Of a stretch of 64,000 bases of DNA, positions 56,274-64,000 are shown piece by piece (within the stretch, counting starts at the first letter, position 1; the number at the start of each line of letters is the position of its first letter). The position numbers and the translations under genes were made by a program. The stretch is from assembly GCF_008728855.1 (NCBI RefSeq), contig NZ_CP042906.1, positions 5,609,001-5,673,000 of the forward strand. The letters run 5' to 3'. Source of the stretch: Hypericibacter terrae. GTDB lineage: Bacteria; Pseudomonadota; Alphaproteobacteria; Dongiales; Dongiaceae. A model generated the notes under the pieces. That model was not told where the DNA came from. It saw only the letters and a list, made by a program, of their open reading frames with translations, and did no database searches.

Positions 56274-57066
56274 TCCATTGAAAAGAGCCAAAGTTCTGGC
56301 GATGGCAAACCAGAAGGGCGGGGTCGGGAAAACCACGACCGCGATCAATCTGGCGACCGCACTGGCGGCTTGTGGGAAACAAGTCCTGATCGTGGATCTG
56401 GATCCCCAGGGCAATGCTTCCACCGGCCTCGGCATCGACCGCGCCCGACGGGTGGTGACCTCCTATGACCTCCTCGAAGGCGGCGCCAGCGCGCGGGAAG
56501 CGCTGCTGCCGACCCTGGTCCCGGGCATGTCGATCATCCCCGCGTCGGTCGATCTGTCCGGCGCCGAGATCGAGCTGGTGAGCGCCCTGAGGCGCGAGTT
56601 CCTGCTGCGCGAGGCGCTGAAGCCGATCCTGAATTCCTATGACTATGTTCTCATCGACTGCCCGCCCTCGCTCGGATTGCTGACCCTGAACGCGCTGGTC
56701 GCGGCCGATGCGGTGCTGGTGCCGCTGCAATGCGAGTTCCTGGCGCTCGAAGGTCTGAGCCATCTGATGATGACGATCCAGCGCATCAAGGAAGTGCTCA
56801 ATCCCTCCCTTGAGATACAAGGGGTGGTATTGACCATGTTCGACAAACGCAACAGCTTGAGCGACTTGGTCGCCGCCGATGTGCGCGGCCATCTCGGCCA
56901 CAAGGTCTATGACACGGTCATCCCGCGCAATGTGCGCATTTCCGAGGCGCCTTCGCATGGGAAGCCGGTCCTGCTCTATGATCTGAAATGCCCCGGGGCG
57001 CAGGCCTATATCCATCTCGCCAGTGAGATGCTGCGACGGGAGCGGATGGAGCCTGAGGCGGCTTGA
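56236..57066 (+). CDS. parA: Chromosome partitioning ATPase ParA (Soj)
   Basis: A 276-residue deviant Walker ATPase: ANQKGGVGKTTTAINLATAL, then VDLDPQGNASTGLG and DCPPSLGLLTLNAL. It drives movement of the ParB-parS complex. Its start lies within rsmG, and its stop overlaps the parB TTG start. Confidence 0.97.
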   Translation: MSNLSDLTATNDNPLKRAKVLAMANQKGGVGKTTTAINLATALAACGKQVLIVDLDPQGNASTGLGIDRARRVVTSYDLLEGGASAREALLPTLVPGMSIIPASVDLSGAEIELVSALRREFLLREALKPILNSYDYVLIDCPPSLGLLTLNALVAADAVLVPLQCEFLALEGLSHLMMTIQRIKEVLNPSLEIQGVVLTMFDKRNSLSDLVAADVRGHLGHKVYDTVIPRNVRISEAPSHGKPVLLYDLKCPGAQAYIHLASEMLRRERMEPEAA

Positions 57067-57977
57067 TCGACGACGGCAGCAAGAAACTCGGCCGCGGTCT
57101 GTCGGCACTGCTGGGAGCGGAAAGCGCCGACTACGCTTCGCTCGACCGGGTGCGTTTGTCCAAGATGGTGCCGATCGAGCAGCTCCAGCCGGGGCCGTTC
57201 CAGCCGCGCCGGCTGTTCGGCGACGAGGAGCTCGCGGCCCTCGCGGAATCGATCAAGGCGAACGGGATCCTGCAGCCGATCCTGGTGCGCCGCCGGCCGC
57301 AACAGCCCAACGCCTATGAAATCGTCGCCGGCGAACGCCGCTGGCGTGCGGCGCAGCGGGCGCAGCTTCATGAGGTCCCGGTCATCATTCGCGACCTCGC
57401 CGACCGCGAGGCGCTTGAGCTGGCGCTGGTCGAGAACCTGCAGCGCGAGAATCTGTCGGCCCTCGAGGAAGCCGAGGGCTATCGCCGCCTGCTCGAGGAA
57501 TTCAAGAACACGCAGGAAGACTTGGCGCAACATGTGGGGAAGAGCCGCTCCCACATCGCCAATATGTTGCGGTTGCTGGGGCTGCCCAGCCAGGTCAAGG
57601 CACTGCTCGACGAGGGCCAGCTGACGGCGGGCCATGCCCGCGTGCTGGTGACGGCGGCCGATCCGGTCGGGCTCGCCAAGCAGATCGTCGCCCAGGGGCT
57701 GAATGTGCGCCAGGCCGAGCGCATGGCCAGCGCCGCCAAGCCCACCGCGTCACGAAAGAGCGCCAGATCGAAGCCCGGCGCCGCGGTTCGCGATGCGGAC
57801 ACTTTGGCGCTCGAGCGCGACCTCTCCAACCTCCTGGGGCTCAAGGTCTCGATCAATTTCGACGGGCAGGGCAGCGGTGCGCTGACCATCCATTATAAGA
57901 GCCTCGACCAGCTGGACGACCTGCTGCAGCGCCTGACCCGCGCGGCGGGCGCCGCCGCCAAACCCGCTGAAGACTGA
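57063..57977 (+). CDS. parB: Chromosome partitioning CTPase ParB (Spo0J)
   Basis: A 304-residue parS-binding clamp. The nucleotide-binding and arginine-patch motif is IVAGERRWRAAQRAQLHEVP, followed by ALVENLQRENLSALEEAEGY and the helix-turn-helix HVGKSRSHIANMLRLLGLP. The start is a TTG that overlaps the parA stop; a GAGG lies just upstream. Confidence 0.96.
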   Translation: MIDDGSKKLGRGLSALLGAESADYASLDRVRLSKMVPIEQLQPGPFQPRRLFGDEELAALAESIKANGILQPILVRRRPQQPNAYEIVAGERRWRAAQRAQLHEVPVIIRDLADREALELALVENLQRENLSALEEAEGYRRLLEEFKNTQEDLAQHVGKSRSHIANMLRLLGLPSQVKALLDEGQLTAGHARVLVTAADPVGLAKQIVAQGLNVRQAERMASAAKPTASRKSARSKPGAAVRDADTLALERDLSNLLGLKVSINFDGQGSGALTIHYKSLDQLDDLLQRLTRAAGAAAKPAED

Positions 57978-57992
57978 TCCGGGACGGCCGGC

Positions 57993-58229
57993 CTAATCGT
58001 CCAGCCGCAATTTCCTGACGCCGATCGCCTCGAGGCATTGCAGCAGGAACACGGCCGTGAAGCTGTCGCGGGCGATCTTGTTGGCGATGTTCCGCTCGGT
58101 TTCCTTGACGCCCAGGGGCTCCAGCTTTTCCGCCAACTTGCGGTAGCTCACATTGCGGCGCTTGAGTTCAGCCTTCAGGATGCCCTTCGTCCGGGCGCCC
58201 CAATCGATCGCTTTGACATCCTTGGTCAT
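57993..58229 (-). CDS. DUF6471 family helix-turn-helix-like protein
   Basis: A 78-residue protein. The core RNVSYRKLAEKLEPLGVKET looks like a helix-turn-helix and matches, from memory, the DUF6471 domain. It ends FLLQCLEAIGVRKLRLDD. ATG 58227-58229 is chosen because GGAGAG precedes it closely; the frame is open further. It sits between parB and holA, which are normally adjacent in this neighbourhood, and is preceded by two repeat sets that may be its operators. A DNA-binding role is inference. Confidence 0.72.
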   Translation of the reverse strand: MTKDVKAIDWGARTKGILKAELKRRNVSYRKLAEKLEPLGVKETERNIANKIARDSFTAVFLLQCLEAIGVRKLRLDD

Positions 58230-58496
58230 CTCTCCGCGTCCCCATCTCGATAGAAACATCATCACATTTGATGATTTTACATCGAACAAGATCGCCGGAC
58301 CCATACTCTCGATATTTTTACATCGAATGTGACGATGTCGCCGGTCCTGGAGCGCGACTGGGCGGGACGCCGCGGACTGGAGCGCCCCGATCCGGTCCCA
58401 ATCTCCCCAGGGGTCAAAAAATGCTGCAGCCATGCTGCACCGATGCTGCGCAGCATCAGGGTCATGCTGCGCAGCAAAATCAGCGGGTTGGCGGGT
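58230..58496. promoter_or_regulatory. DUF6471 upstream region with two repeat sets
   Basis: TTTTACATCGAA occurs twice, at 58275-58286 and 58316-58327, 41 bases apart (about four helical turns), in the AT-rich DNA just before the DUF6471 start. Further out ATGCTGC occurs four times at 58421, 58432, 58443 and 58463, the first three spaced exactly eleven bases; two copies extend into the palindromes ATGCTGCGCAGCAT and TGCTGCGCAGCA. This lies after holA ends and looks like regulatory sequence. Confidence 0.5.
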
Positions 58497-59534
58497 TCAG
58501 CGCGCCGGCTTGATGGCCGCGATTTCCAGGAAGACCCGCCGGCAGAGGGTCTCTGCCGGGGAGCCGGAGCGCTTGCAGAGCTGCTCGGTCGCCAGGATGC
58601 GTTCCAGGGCGGTGGCGATGCCGCCGGACGACCAGCGTTTCGCGGCCGCCTTGAACCGATCCTCATATTTGAAGAAGACCGGGGGCCGGAGGCCGCGCAT
58701 CGCGCCTTCGATCCCGCCGCTCTGATCGGCCTTGCCGATCGCCCATTGCAACCGCAGGAAATGCCGTGCCGCGGCGCGCAACAGCGAGATCGGGGCCGCA
58801 CCCTCGCCCAGGCTGCGGGCGAGCCCGCGCTCGACCCCCGCCATGTCGCGGTCGCTCAAGGCATAGACCAGGTCGTCGACCGCATGCGCGGCGCTGTCGC
58901 CGACGGCGGCCTCGACATCGGCCAGCGCCACCGTCTTCCCGCTGCCGCCCATATAGAGTGCGAGCTTTTCGAGCTCCGAGAGCGTCACCGCGCGGTCGCC
59001 GCCGAGACGCGCCGAAAGATAGGAGAGGGCGTCCGGCGCGATTGCGAGCCCCTCCTGCTGCAGCTTGTCCTTGATGACGCCCGACAGGCTGGCGCCCTCG
59101 TCGCGATAGCAGGGCAGGGCGGCCGCCTGGTCGGCCGTCTCGCACAGCTTGCGCAAGGCCGAGCGGCTCGGCAGTTCCTCGGCCTCCAGCACGATCAGGC
59201 TGTCGGTGGCGGGCGAGGCCTTGGCACCCGCCAGGTAGGATTTGAGGATCGCGGCGACATCGTCGTCCGCATCCTCGATGCGTACCGCGCGGCGTCCGCC
59301 GGTGAGCGACATGGCCATCGCCTCGTCGGCGAGGCGCGCCGGATCTTCCTTGAGGGCCTTGCCGGTCAGGACCGCGACGCGGAAGGGATCGTCGAGGCTG
59401 CCGGCGGCGCCGCGCACCAGCTGATTGGCGCGCTCATGGACCAGGCCCGCATCGACGCCATAGACCAGCACCGCCATGATCTGCGGATCCGGCTTGGCGA
59501 GGAATCGCTCGATCGTCTTGCCGGTCAATTTCAT
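58497..59534 (-). CDS. holA: DNA polymerase III subunit delta
   Basis: A 345-residue clamp-loader subunit. Its N-terminal KLTGKTIERFLAKPDPQIMA, VLVYGVDAGLVHERANQLV and the mid-protein LIVLEAEELPSRSALRKLCE fit the family. It has no Walker A, as expected of delta. The order leuS-lptE-holA is typical in alphaproteobacteria. Confidence 0.93.
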   Translation of the reverse strand: MKLTGKTIERFLAKPDPQIMAVLVYGVDAGLVHERANQLVRGAAGSLDDPFRVAVLTGKALKEDPARLADEAMAMSLTGGRRAVRIEDADDDVAAILKSYLAGAKASPATDSLIVLEAEELPSRSALRKLCETADQAAALPCYRDEGASLSGVIKDKLQQEGLAIAPDALSYLSARLGGDRAVTLSELEKLALYMGGSGKTVALADVEAAVGDSAAHAVDDLVYALSDRDMAGVERGLARSLGEGAAPISLLRAAARHFLRLQWAIGKADQSGGIEGAMRGLRPPVFFKYEDRFKAAAKRWSSGGIATALERILATEQLCKRSGSPAETLCRRVFLEIAAIKPAR

Positions 59535-59558
59535 CGCGGCGGCGCGATCAGCCGGCGA

Positions 59559-60167
59559 TCAGGGCGAGGCCGGCGCCGCGGGTGCTGCCGGTGCTGCCGG
59601 TGCTGTCGGGGCCGGCGCCGCGGGTTGGGCGGCCGCGGCGGCCGCCTCCCCGCTCGAGAAGAACAAGGCGAGGCGCGTGCTGATATCGTCGCTCAGCTGC
59701 TTGGTGGCACGCCGGCGGACATCCTGCTCCGACGAGAGCGTCGCATACTGCGAGTTCTGGATGTCGTAGCTGAGGCTGCTGCGGCTCTGCGAGGTGAGCA
59801 GCGTGCTGCCGCTCTTGATGTCCCGCAGCTTGTAATGCGCCGTCAGGTCGAGGATCGTCCGCGACGCGGTGTTGTTCGGCTCGAGCAGCAGGTCCGCACC
59901 GCTTTCCACGATCACGACCTCGAGCACATAGACCGGCTCGGCCGGCTTGCCGGTCGGATTGAGACGGTCGCGCAGCTGATTATAGAGCAGCTGGCCGGTG
60001 CGATTGGCGATCGGCGCGATGCGGACATTGGCGAGATCGGCGTTGGTGTTCTGGCTGTCGCTGTGCGTGCCGTAGAGCGGATGGAAACCGCAGCCGCCGA
60101 GCGCGCCCGCGACGCCGAGCGCGGCGAGACCGAACAGCCAGCTTCGTCTGCTGTTAGAGAACGACAT
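59559..60167 (-). CDS. lptE: LPS assembly lipoprotein LptE
   Basis: A 202-residue outer-membrane lipoprotein that plugs the LptD barrel. It starts with a lipoprotein signal ending [12 protein letters not shown], the usual LptE beginning. The C-terminal 35 residues are Ala/Pro-rich low complexity ([20 protein letters not shown]). ATG 60165-60167 is chosen; its start overlaps the leuS end by 14 bases. Confidence 0.92.
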   Translation of the reverse strand: MSFSNSRRSWLFGLAALGVAGALGGCGFHPLYGTHSDSQNTNADLANVRIAPIANRTGQLLYNQLRDRLNPTGKPAEPVYVLEVVIVESGADLLLEPNNTASRTILDLTAHYKLRDIKSGSTLLTSQSRSSLSYDIQNSQYATLSSEQDVRRRATKQLSDDISTRLALFFSSGEAAAAAAQPAAPAPTAPAAPAAPAAPASP

Positions 60168-62721
60168 TGACGATCCGATTGGGCACAACGATCACTTTGC
60201 GCGGCGGCTTTCCCTCGAGCAAGCGGCGAATTCGCTCATCGGCCAACGCTTGCGATTCCGCCAGCGCCTTGTCGCAATCGCGCGGCAGCTCGATCGTGGC
60301 CCGCAGCTTGCCATTGACCTGGACCGCGACCGTGACGCTGTCCTCGCGCGTCAGATTCGCATCGGCTTTGGGCCAGGGCGCATCGCAGAGCAGGCCCTTG
60401 CCCCCCAGGACTTGCCAGATCTCCTCGGCCAGATGCGGCATCATCGGTCCGGCCAGCCGCGCCAGCGCATCATAGGCTTCGCGCAACGCCCAGGGCCTTC
60501 CGCCTTCCGGCGTCGCCGTGAAATCCTCCAGCGTGTTGGCGAACTCGTAGAGCCGGGCGACCGCCTTGTTGAAATGGAAAGCCTCGATATCCTGCGTCAC
60601 CGCGGCCACGGTCTTGTGGGTGGCGCGCCGCAGCGCCGTCGCCTCGTCGTCGAACGCATTCGGCGCAGGTCCCCCCGCCGCCATGCGAGGCAGCGCATCG
60701 CCGGTCATGCGCCAGAGCCGTTGTGCGAAGCGCCAGGCGCCCTGCACCCCGGCCTCGGTCCATTCGAGGTCGCGCTCGGGCGGGCTGTCGGAGAGCATGA
60801 ACCAGCGCGCGGTGTCGGCGCCGTAGGCGTCGATGATGTGGGTCGGATCGACCACGTTCTTCTTCGACTTGCTCATCTTCTCCGAGCGGCCGATCGCGAC
60901 GGGGTGGCCGTCGGCAACCGCCACGGCCTTGCCGCCTTCCTTGCGGACATCGCTCGGAAACAGCCATTCGCCGTCGACGTCGCGATAGGTCTCGTGACAG
61001 ACCATGCCTTGCGTGAAGAGCCCGTCGAACGGCTCGTCGATGCCGAGATAGCCGCAGCGCTTGAGCGCGCGGGTGAAGAAGCGCGAATAGAGCAGATGCA
61101 GGACCGCATGCTCGACGCCGCCGACATACTGGTCGACGGCGAGCCAATAATCGACATCCGGGCGCTCCATCGCCTGGTCCGAGCGCGGGCTGCAATAGCG
61201 CGCGAAATACCAGGAGGATTCGACGAAGGTGTCGAACGTGTCGGTCTCGCGCCGCCCCGGCTTGCCGCAAGTCGGGCAGGCGACATGCTTCCAGGTCGGA
61301 TGATGGTCGAGCGGATTGCCCGGCTTGTCGAAGGTGACGTCGTCGGGCAGAAGCACCGGCAGCTGGTCCTTCGGCACCGGCACGATGCCGCAGGCCCCGC
61401 AATGAATCACCGGGATCGGGCAGCCCCAATAACGCTGGCGCGAGACGCCCCAGTCGCGCAGGCGATAGGCGACCGTGCCCTCGCCCTGGCCCAGTGCCGT
61501 CAGCCTGGCGATCGCCGCCTTGAGCGCGCTCGGCACATCCATGCCGTCGAGGAAATCGGAATTGAACAGCGTGCCGTCGCCGACATAGGCCTCGTTGGCG
61601 ACCGCGAAGGCTTTGGGGTCCTCGCCCCTCGGCAGCACCACCGGCGTCACCGGCAGCTTGTATTTGCGCGCGAAGTCGAGATCGCGCTGGTCATGCGCCG
61701 GGCAGCCGAAGATGGCGCCGGAGCCATATTCCATCAGCACGAAATTCGCGACATAGACCGGCAGCGTCCAGCCCGGATCGAACGGATGGATCGCCTTGAG
61801 GCCGGTATCGAAGCCCTGCTTCTCCGCGGTCTCGAGCGTGGCCTCGCTGGTGCCCATGCGGTTGCACTCGGCGATGAAGGCAGCGAGCTTCTCGTTCTTC
61901 TTGGCCAGTTCCGCCGCCAGCGGATGGTTCGGCGAGAGCGCCACGAAGGAGGCGCCATAGAGCGTGTCGGGCCGGGTCGAGAACACCTCGATGCGCTCTT
62001 GCGAATTCTTCACCTTGAAGAAGAAGCGCGCGCCCTCGGAACGGCCGATCCAGTTCTCCTGCATCAGCCGGACCTTGGCGGGCCAGCGCTCGAGCTGGCC
62101 CAGCGCCGCCAGCAGCTCGTCGGAATAGGCCGTAATGCGGAAGAACCATTGCGACAAGGTGCGCTTCTCGACCAGCGCGCCCGAACGCCAGCCGCGCCCG
62201 TCGATCACCTGCTCGTTGGCGAGCACGGTCTGGTCGATCGGGTCCCAATTGACCATCGCTTCCTTGCGATAGGCCAGGCCCGCCTCGAGCATCTCGAGGA
62301 ACATGCGCTGCTCGTGCCGGTAATATTCGGGATGGCAGGTCGCGATCTCGCGATCCCAGTCGAGCGACAGCCCCATCGATTTGAGCTGGCCGCGCATGGT
62401 CGCGATGTTCTCGTAGGTCCATTTGGCCGGATGGACGTTCTGCGCGATGGCGGCGTTCTCGGCCGGCAGGCCGAACGCGTCCCAGCCCATCGGATGCAGC
62501 ACGTTGAAGCCTTGCGCGCGCTTATAGCGGGCGACCACGTCGCCCAGCGTGTAGTTGCGCACATGGCCCATATGGATGCGGCCCGACGGATAGGGAAACA
62601 TCTCGAGCACGTAGTATTTCGGGCGCTGGGGATCGCGCTTGGCGGCGAAGGATTTGCGCTCGTCCCAGCGCTGCTGCCACTTACGCTCGGTTTCCTTGAA
62701 ATTATATCGGGTGCTCGTCAT
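60154..62721 (-). CDS. leuS: Leucine--tRNA ligase
   Basis: An 855-residue class I synthetase. The HIGH-type motif is in [18 protein letters not shown], and KMSKS is in [17 protein letters not shown] zinc-ribbon-like [13 protein letters not shown] and [12 protein letters not shown] are in the insertion. The CP1 editing domain ([20 protein letters not shown]) is complete. It leads the leuS-lptE-holA operon. Confidence 0.98.
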   Translation of the reverse strand: MTSTRYNFKETERKWQQRWDERKSFAAKRDPQRPKYYVLEMFPYPSGRIHMGHVRNYTLGDVVARYKRAQGFNVLHPMGWDAFGLPAENAAIAQNVHPAKWTYENIATMRGQLKSMGLSLDWDREIATCHPEYYRHEQRMFLEMLEAGLAYRKEAMVNWDPIDQTVLANEQVIDGRGWRSGALVEKRTLSQWFFRITAYSDELLAALGQLERWPAKVRLMQENWIGRSEGARFFFKVKNSQERIEVFSTRPDTLYGASFVALSPNHPLAAELAKKNEKLAAFIAECNRMGTSEATLETAEKQGFDTGLKAIHPFDPGWTLPVYVANFVLMEYGSGAIFGCPAHDQRDLDFARKYKLPVTPVVLPRGEDPKAFAVANEAYVGDGTLFNSDFLDGMDVPSALKAAIARLTALGQGEGTVAYRLRDWGVSRQRYWGCPIPVIHCGACGIVPVPKDQLPVLLPDDVTFDKPGNPLDHHPTWKHVACPTCGKPGRRETDTFDTFVESSWYFARYCSPRSDQAMERPDVDYWLAVDQYVGGVEHAVLHLLYSRFFTRALKRCGYLGIDEPFDGLFTQGMVCHETYRDVDGEWLFPSDVRKEGGKAVAVADGHPVAIGRSEKMSKSKKNVVDPTHIIDAYGADTARWFMLSDSPPERDLEWTEAGVQGAWRFAQRLWRMTGDALPRMAAGGPAPNAFDDEATALRRATHKTVAAVTQDIEAFHFNKAVARLYEFANTLEDFTATPEGGRPWALREAYDALARLAGPMMPHLAEEIWQVLGGKGLLCDAPWPKADANLTREDSVTVAVQVNGKLRATIELPRDCDKALAESQALADERIRRLLEGKPPRKVIVVPNRIVNVVL

Positions 62722-62788
62722 GCCGGTCGGGAGAAGGAGAGGGGAAAACGGGGCCTAGCATTAGCGGAGGCCCCCAGGAATGACAAGC

Positions 62789-62810
62789 AAGGGCGCGGAA
62801 TTCCGCCCTT
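62789..62810 (-). terminator. Hairpin between the 2OG oxygenase gene and leuS
   Basis: AAGGGCG at 62789-62795 and CGCCCTT at 62804-62810 form a seven-base perfect stem with an eight-base loop, downstream of the oxygenase stop on the minus strand. The following minus-strand sequence (GCTTGTCATTCC) is only weakly T-rich. Confidence 0.45.
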
Positions 62811-62853
62811 CTGCGCGAGGGTGCCGGCGATCCGGGGCAGGGATCCTACGTCG

Positions 62854-63942
62854 TCAGCGGGCCGGAACCGACGGTTTCGAATCCAGGGTGAGGAAGAAGG
62901 TCAGAAGCGCGAAGCGGGTGCCGGCGGTGACCGGAAGCGCCTCATGCACCAGGGCGCAGGAGAACACCACGGCCCCGCCGCGCGGCGGCTTGTAGCGCTG
63001 CTGTCCATACTCCGGAAAGATCAGCTCGCCGCCCTCATATTCATCGCTGTTGAGATTGAGCGTCATGGCGAACATGCGATTGCCGGTACCGGGACCCTGG
63101 CTGTCGCGATGGCGCCGGAAATAGTCGCCGCGCCCGGCGTCGTAACAGGTGACCTTGAAGTTCTCGAAGCGGAAGCCCGCGGTGAAATGGAAGGCCTTGG
63201 CCATCTCCGGCGCCACGCGGCGGCCGATTGTCGTCGCCAGGACCTGGGTGAGGGCGTCGTCGCGAATGATATGGTCGCGCCGCTTCTTCAATGCCTCATA
63301 GACCTCATGGGTCTGTTCGCCCTTGACCCTGCCCGCGACGCGGCCCTCTTCATGGCCCTGTTCATGCCAACGCCGGATCAGCGCCTGGGTGGTCGCGCGG
63401 TCGAGCACATTGGGCACGATCAGCGCAGGCGCTGCCGAGCCGGCGGTCTCGGCGGAGGTCACGGGGACCGACCCCGCCAGACGCCGCAGCGCCGCATCGC
63501 TCGCCATGGCCCCAGGGCCGCTGTCGATCAGCCTTTGATTGGGATCGAGCAGCAGGAAGGCCGGTCCGGCCGGGAGGCCTGCCGCCCGGTAGAGGCCGGG
63601 CAGGATGCGGCCCGCGGCATCGCCCAGAAGGAGGAAGGGCAGGGCCAGCACGTTCGGGGTTTGCGCGCTGTCGCCCGGTACCAGCCCCAGGATATCGATG
63701 TCCGCCGCGAGAAAACCGCCATGGGCCGCTGCATAGGCGGCAAGCGTTTCCGGCTGGGGTGCCAGGAGCAGGGCCAGCGGCCGGCCCAGATTGCGTTCAT
63801 AGAAGGGCCGCATGGCGCCATGCTGATCGGCCGCCATGAAATTGGGAACGCGGTCGCCGGGGGCGAGTGCTGTCGGCGGCAGGCGGATCGGCTGCGATCC
63901 TTCGTTTCCCAGGGAATGAACCGGCTCGGTCACGGGTTGCAT
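62854..63942 (-). CDS. 2OG-Fe(II) oxygenase with N-terminal peroxiredoxin-like domain
   Basis: A 362-residue fusion. Residues about 25-155 resemble an AhpC/TSA-type domain (ALAPGDRVPNFMAADQHGAM) but contain no cysteine, so peroxidase activity is not expected. Residues about 260-355 form a prolyl-4-hydroxylase-like oxygenase: iron ligands in YFRRHRDSQG (His-x-Asp) and CALVHEALPV, and the 2-oxoglutarate Arg in TRFALLTFFL. The substrate is unknown. I see nothing in the last 58 bases of the window. Confidence 0.85.
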   Translation of the reverse strand: MQPVTEPVHSLGNEGSQPIRLPPTALAPGDRVPNFMAADQHGAMRPFYERNLGRPLALLLAPQPETLAAYAAAHGGFLAADIDILGLVPGDSAQTPNVLALPFLLLGDAAGRILPGLYRAAGLPAGPAFLLLDPNQRLIDSGPGAMASDAALRRLAGSVPVTSAETAGSAAPALIVPNVLDRATTQALIRRWHEQGHEEGRVAGRVKGEQTHEVYEALKKRRDHIIRDDALTQVLATTIGRRVAPEMAKAFHFTAGFRFENFKVTCYDAGRGDYFRRHRDSQGPGTGNRMFAMTLNLNSDEYEGGELIFPEYGQQRYKPPRGGAVVFSCALVHEALPVTAGTRFALLTFFLTLDSKPSVPAR

Positions 63943-64000
63943 CGGTGCCTCTGGCGTCTCGGCGTTATCGTGGCGTTATCGGGCCGGCCCGCCCGGCTCG

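Noticed and set aside
58421-58475. ATGCTGC repeats as a CRISPR array
   Set aside because: Repeats are only seven bases with four-base spacers, far too short, and no cas genes are nearby.

Overview
The window is a GC-rich (about 65-70 % in coding lines I sampled) chromosomal segment of an alphaproteobacterium. The gene content fits a Rhodospirillales-like lineage, but I cannot name a genus. The reasons are the hemE/PPSR/maf/aroE/coaE/dnaQ block, the mnmE-mnmG-rsmG-parA-parB block, the secB/Tim44/mltA/smr/XRE neighbourhood, hslVU near the his genes, and dispersed palindromic repeats built on CCCCGCGAAAGCGGGG. This is the kind of region that surrounds the replication origin in alphaproteobacteria. 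I see no rRNA, tRNA, CRISPR array, transposase, prophage or integrase.

Layout. 1-1.6 kb: a TPR protein with a glycosyltransferase-like C-terminus, cut by the left edge. 1.8-3.4 kb: comM. 3.4-5.2 kb: a low-GC patch with a single AIPR/DGQHR-like gene and its own terminator, the clearest sign of horizontal transfer. 5.2-9.8 kb: OsmC, a DSD1-type PLP enzyme, HIT, hisE, MaoC, HxlR-DUF2000 and a small exported protein. 9.8-13.4 kb: hisB-hisH-GNAT-hisA-hisF. 13.5-16.6 kb: DUF1127, LysR and a cyclase-TPR protein. 16.7-20.5 kb: the serine pathway serC-serA and serB. 20.8-24.2 kb: a long-form dCTP deaminase and hslVU. 24.4-31.2 kb: XRE, smr, a lactate-utilisation lutABC set with a DUF1036 gene inside it, mltA and a Tim44 protein. 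31.6-37.9 kb: histidine phosphatase, secB, dnaQ, a MerR-ATPase fusion, coaE, aroE, maf and PPSR. 38.1-42.1 kb: an MFS transporter, then hemE-hemH-hemJ. 42.4-47.2 kb: rho and a large cyclase-ATPase-TPR protein. 47.2-51.4 kb: glycolipid-binding protein, quinone oxidoreductase, ogt and a YyaL-type protein. 51.6-58 kb: DUF6489, a 2Fe-2S thioredoxin-like protein, mnmE, mnmG, rsmG, parA and parB, with two parS sites. 58-64 kb: DUF6471, holA, lptE, leuS and a 2OG-Fe(II) oxygenase.

The genes form a housekeeping core. They cover histidine and serine synthesis, haem synthesis (steps from uroporphyrinogen onward), tRNA modification, chromosome segregation (ParA, ParB and both parS sites are present), proofreading and clamp loading (dnaQ, holA), protein export (secB) and proteolysis (hslVU). 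Gene direction is mostly minus between about 14.8 and 37.9 kb and mostly plus between 38 and 58 kb. With the hemE/PPSR context this points to an origin near 37.9-39.6 kb. A second region upstream of hslV (22.1-22.2 kb) carries DnaA-box-like sequences beside an AT-rich stretch and is a rival candidate.

Items most worth follow-up: the solitary AIPR-like gene, the two origin candidates, the DUF6471 gene with two repeat sets beside it, a palindromic repeat that sits in frame inside the smr gene, and the MerR-ATPase fusion.
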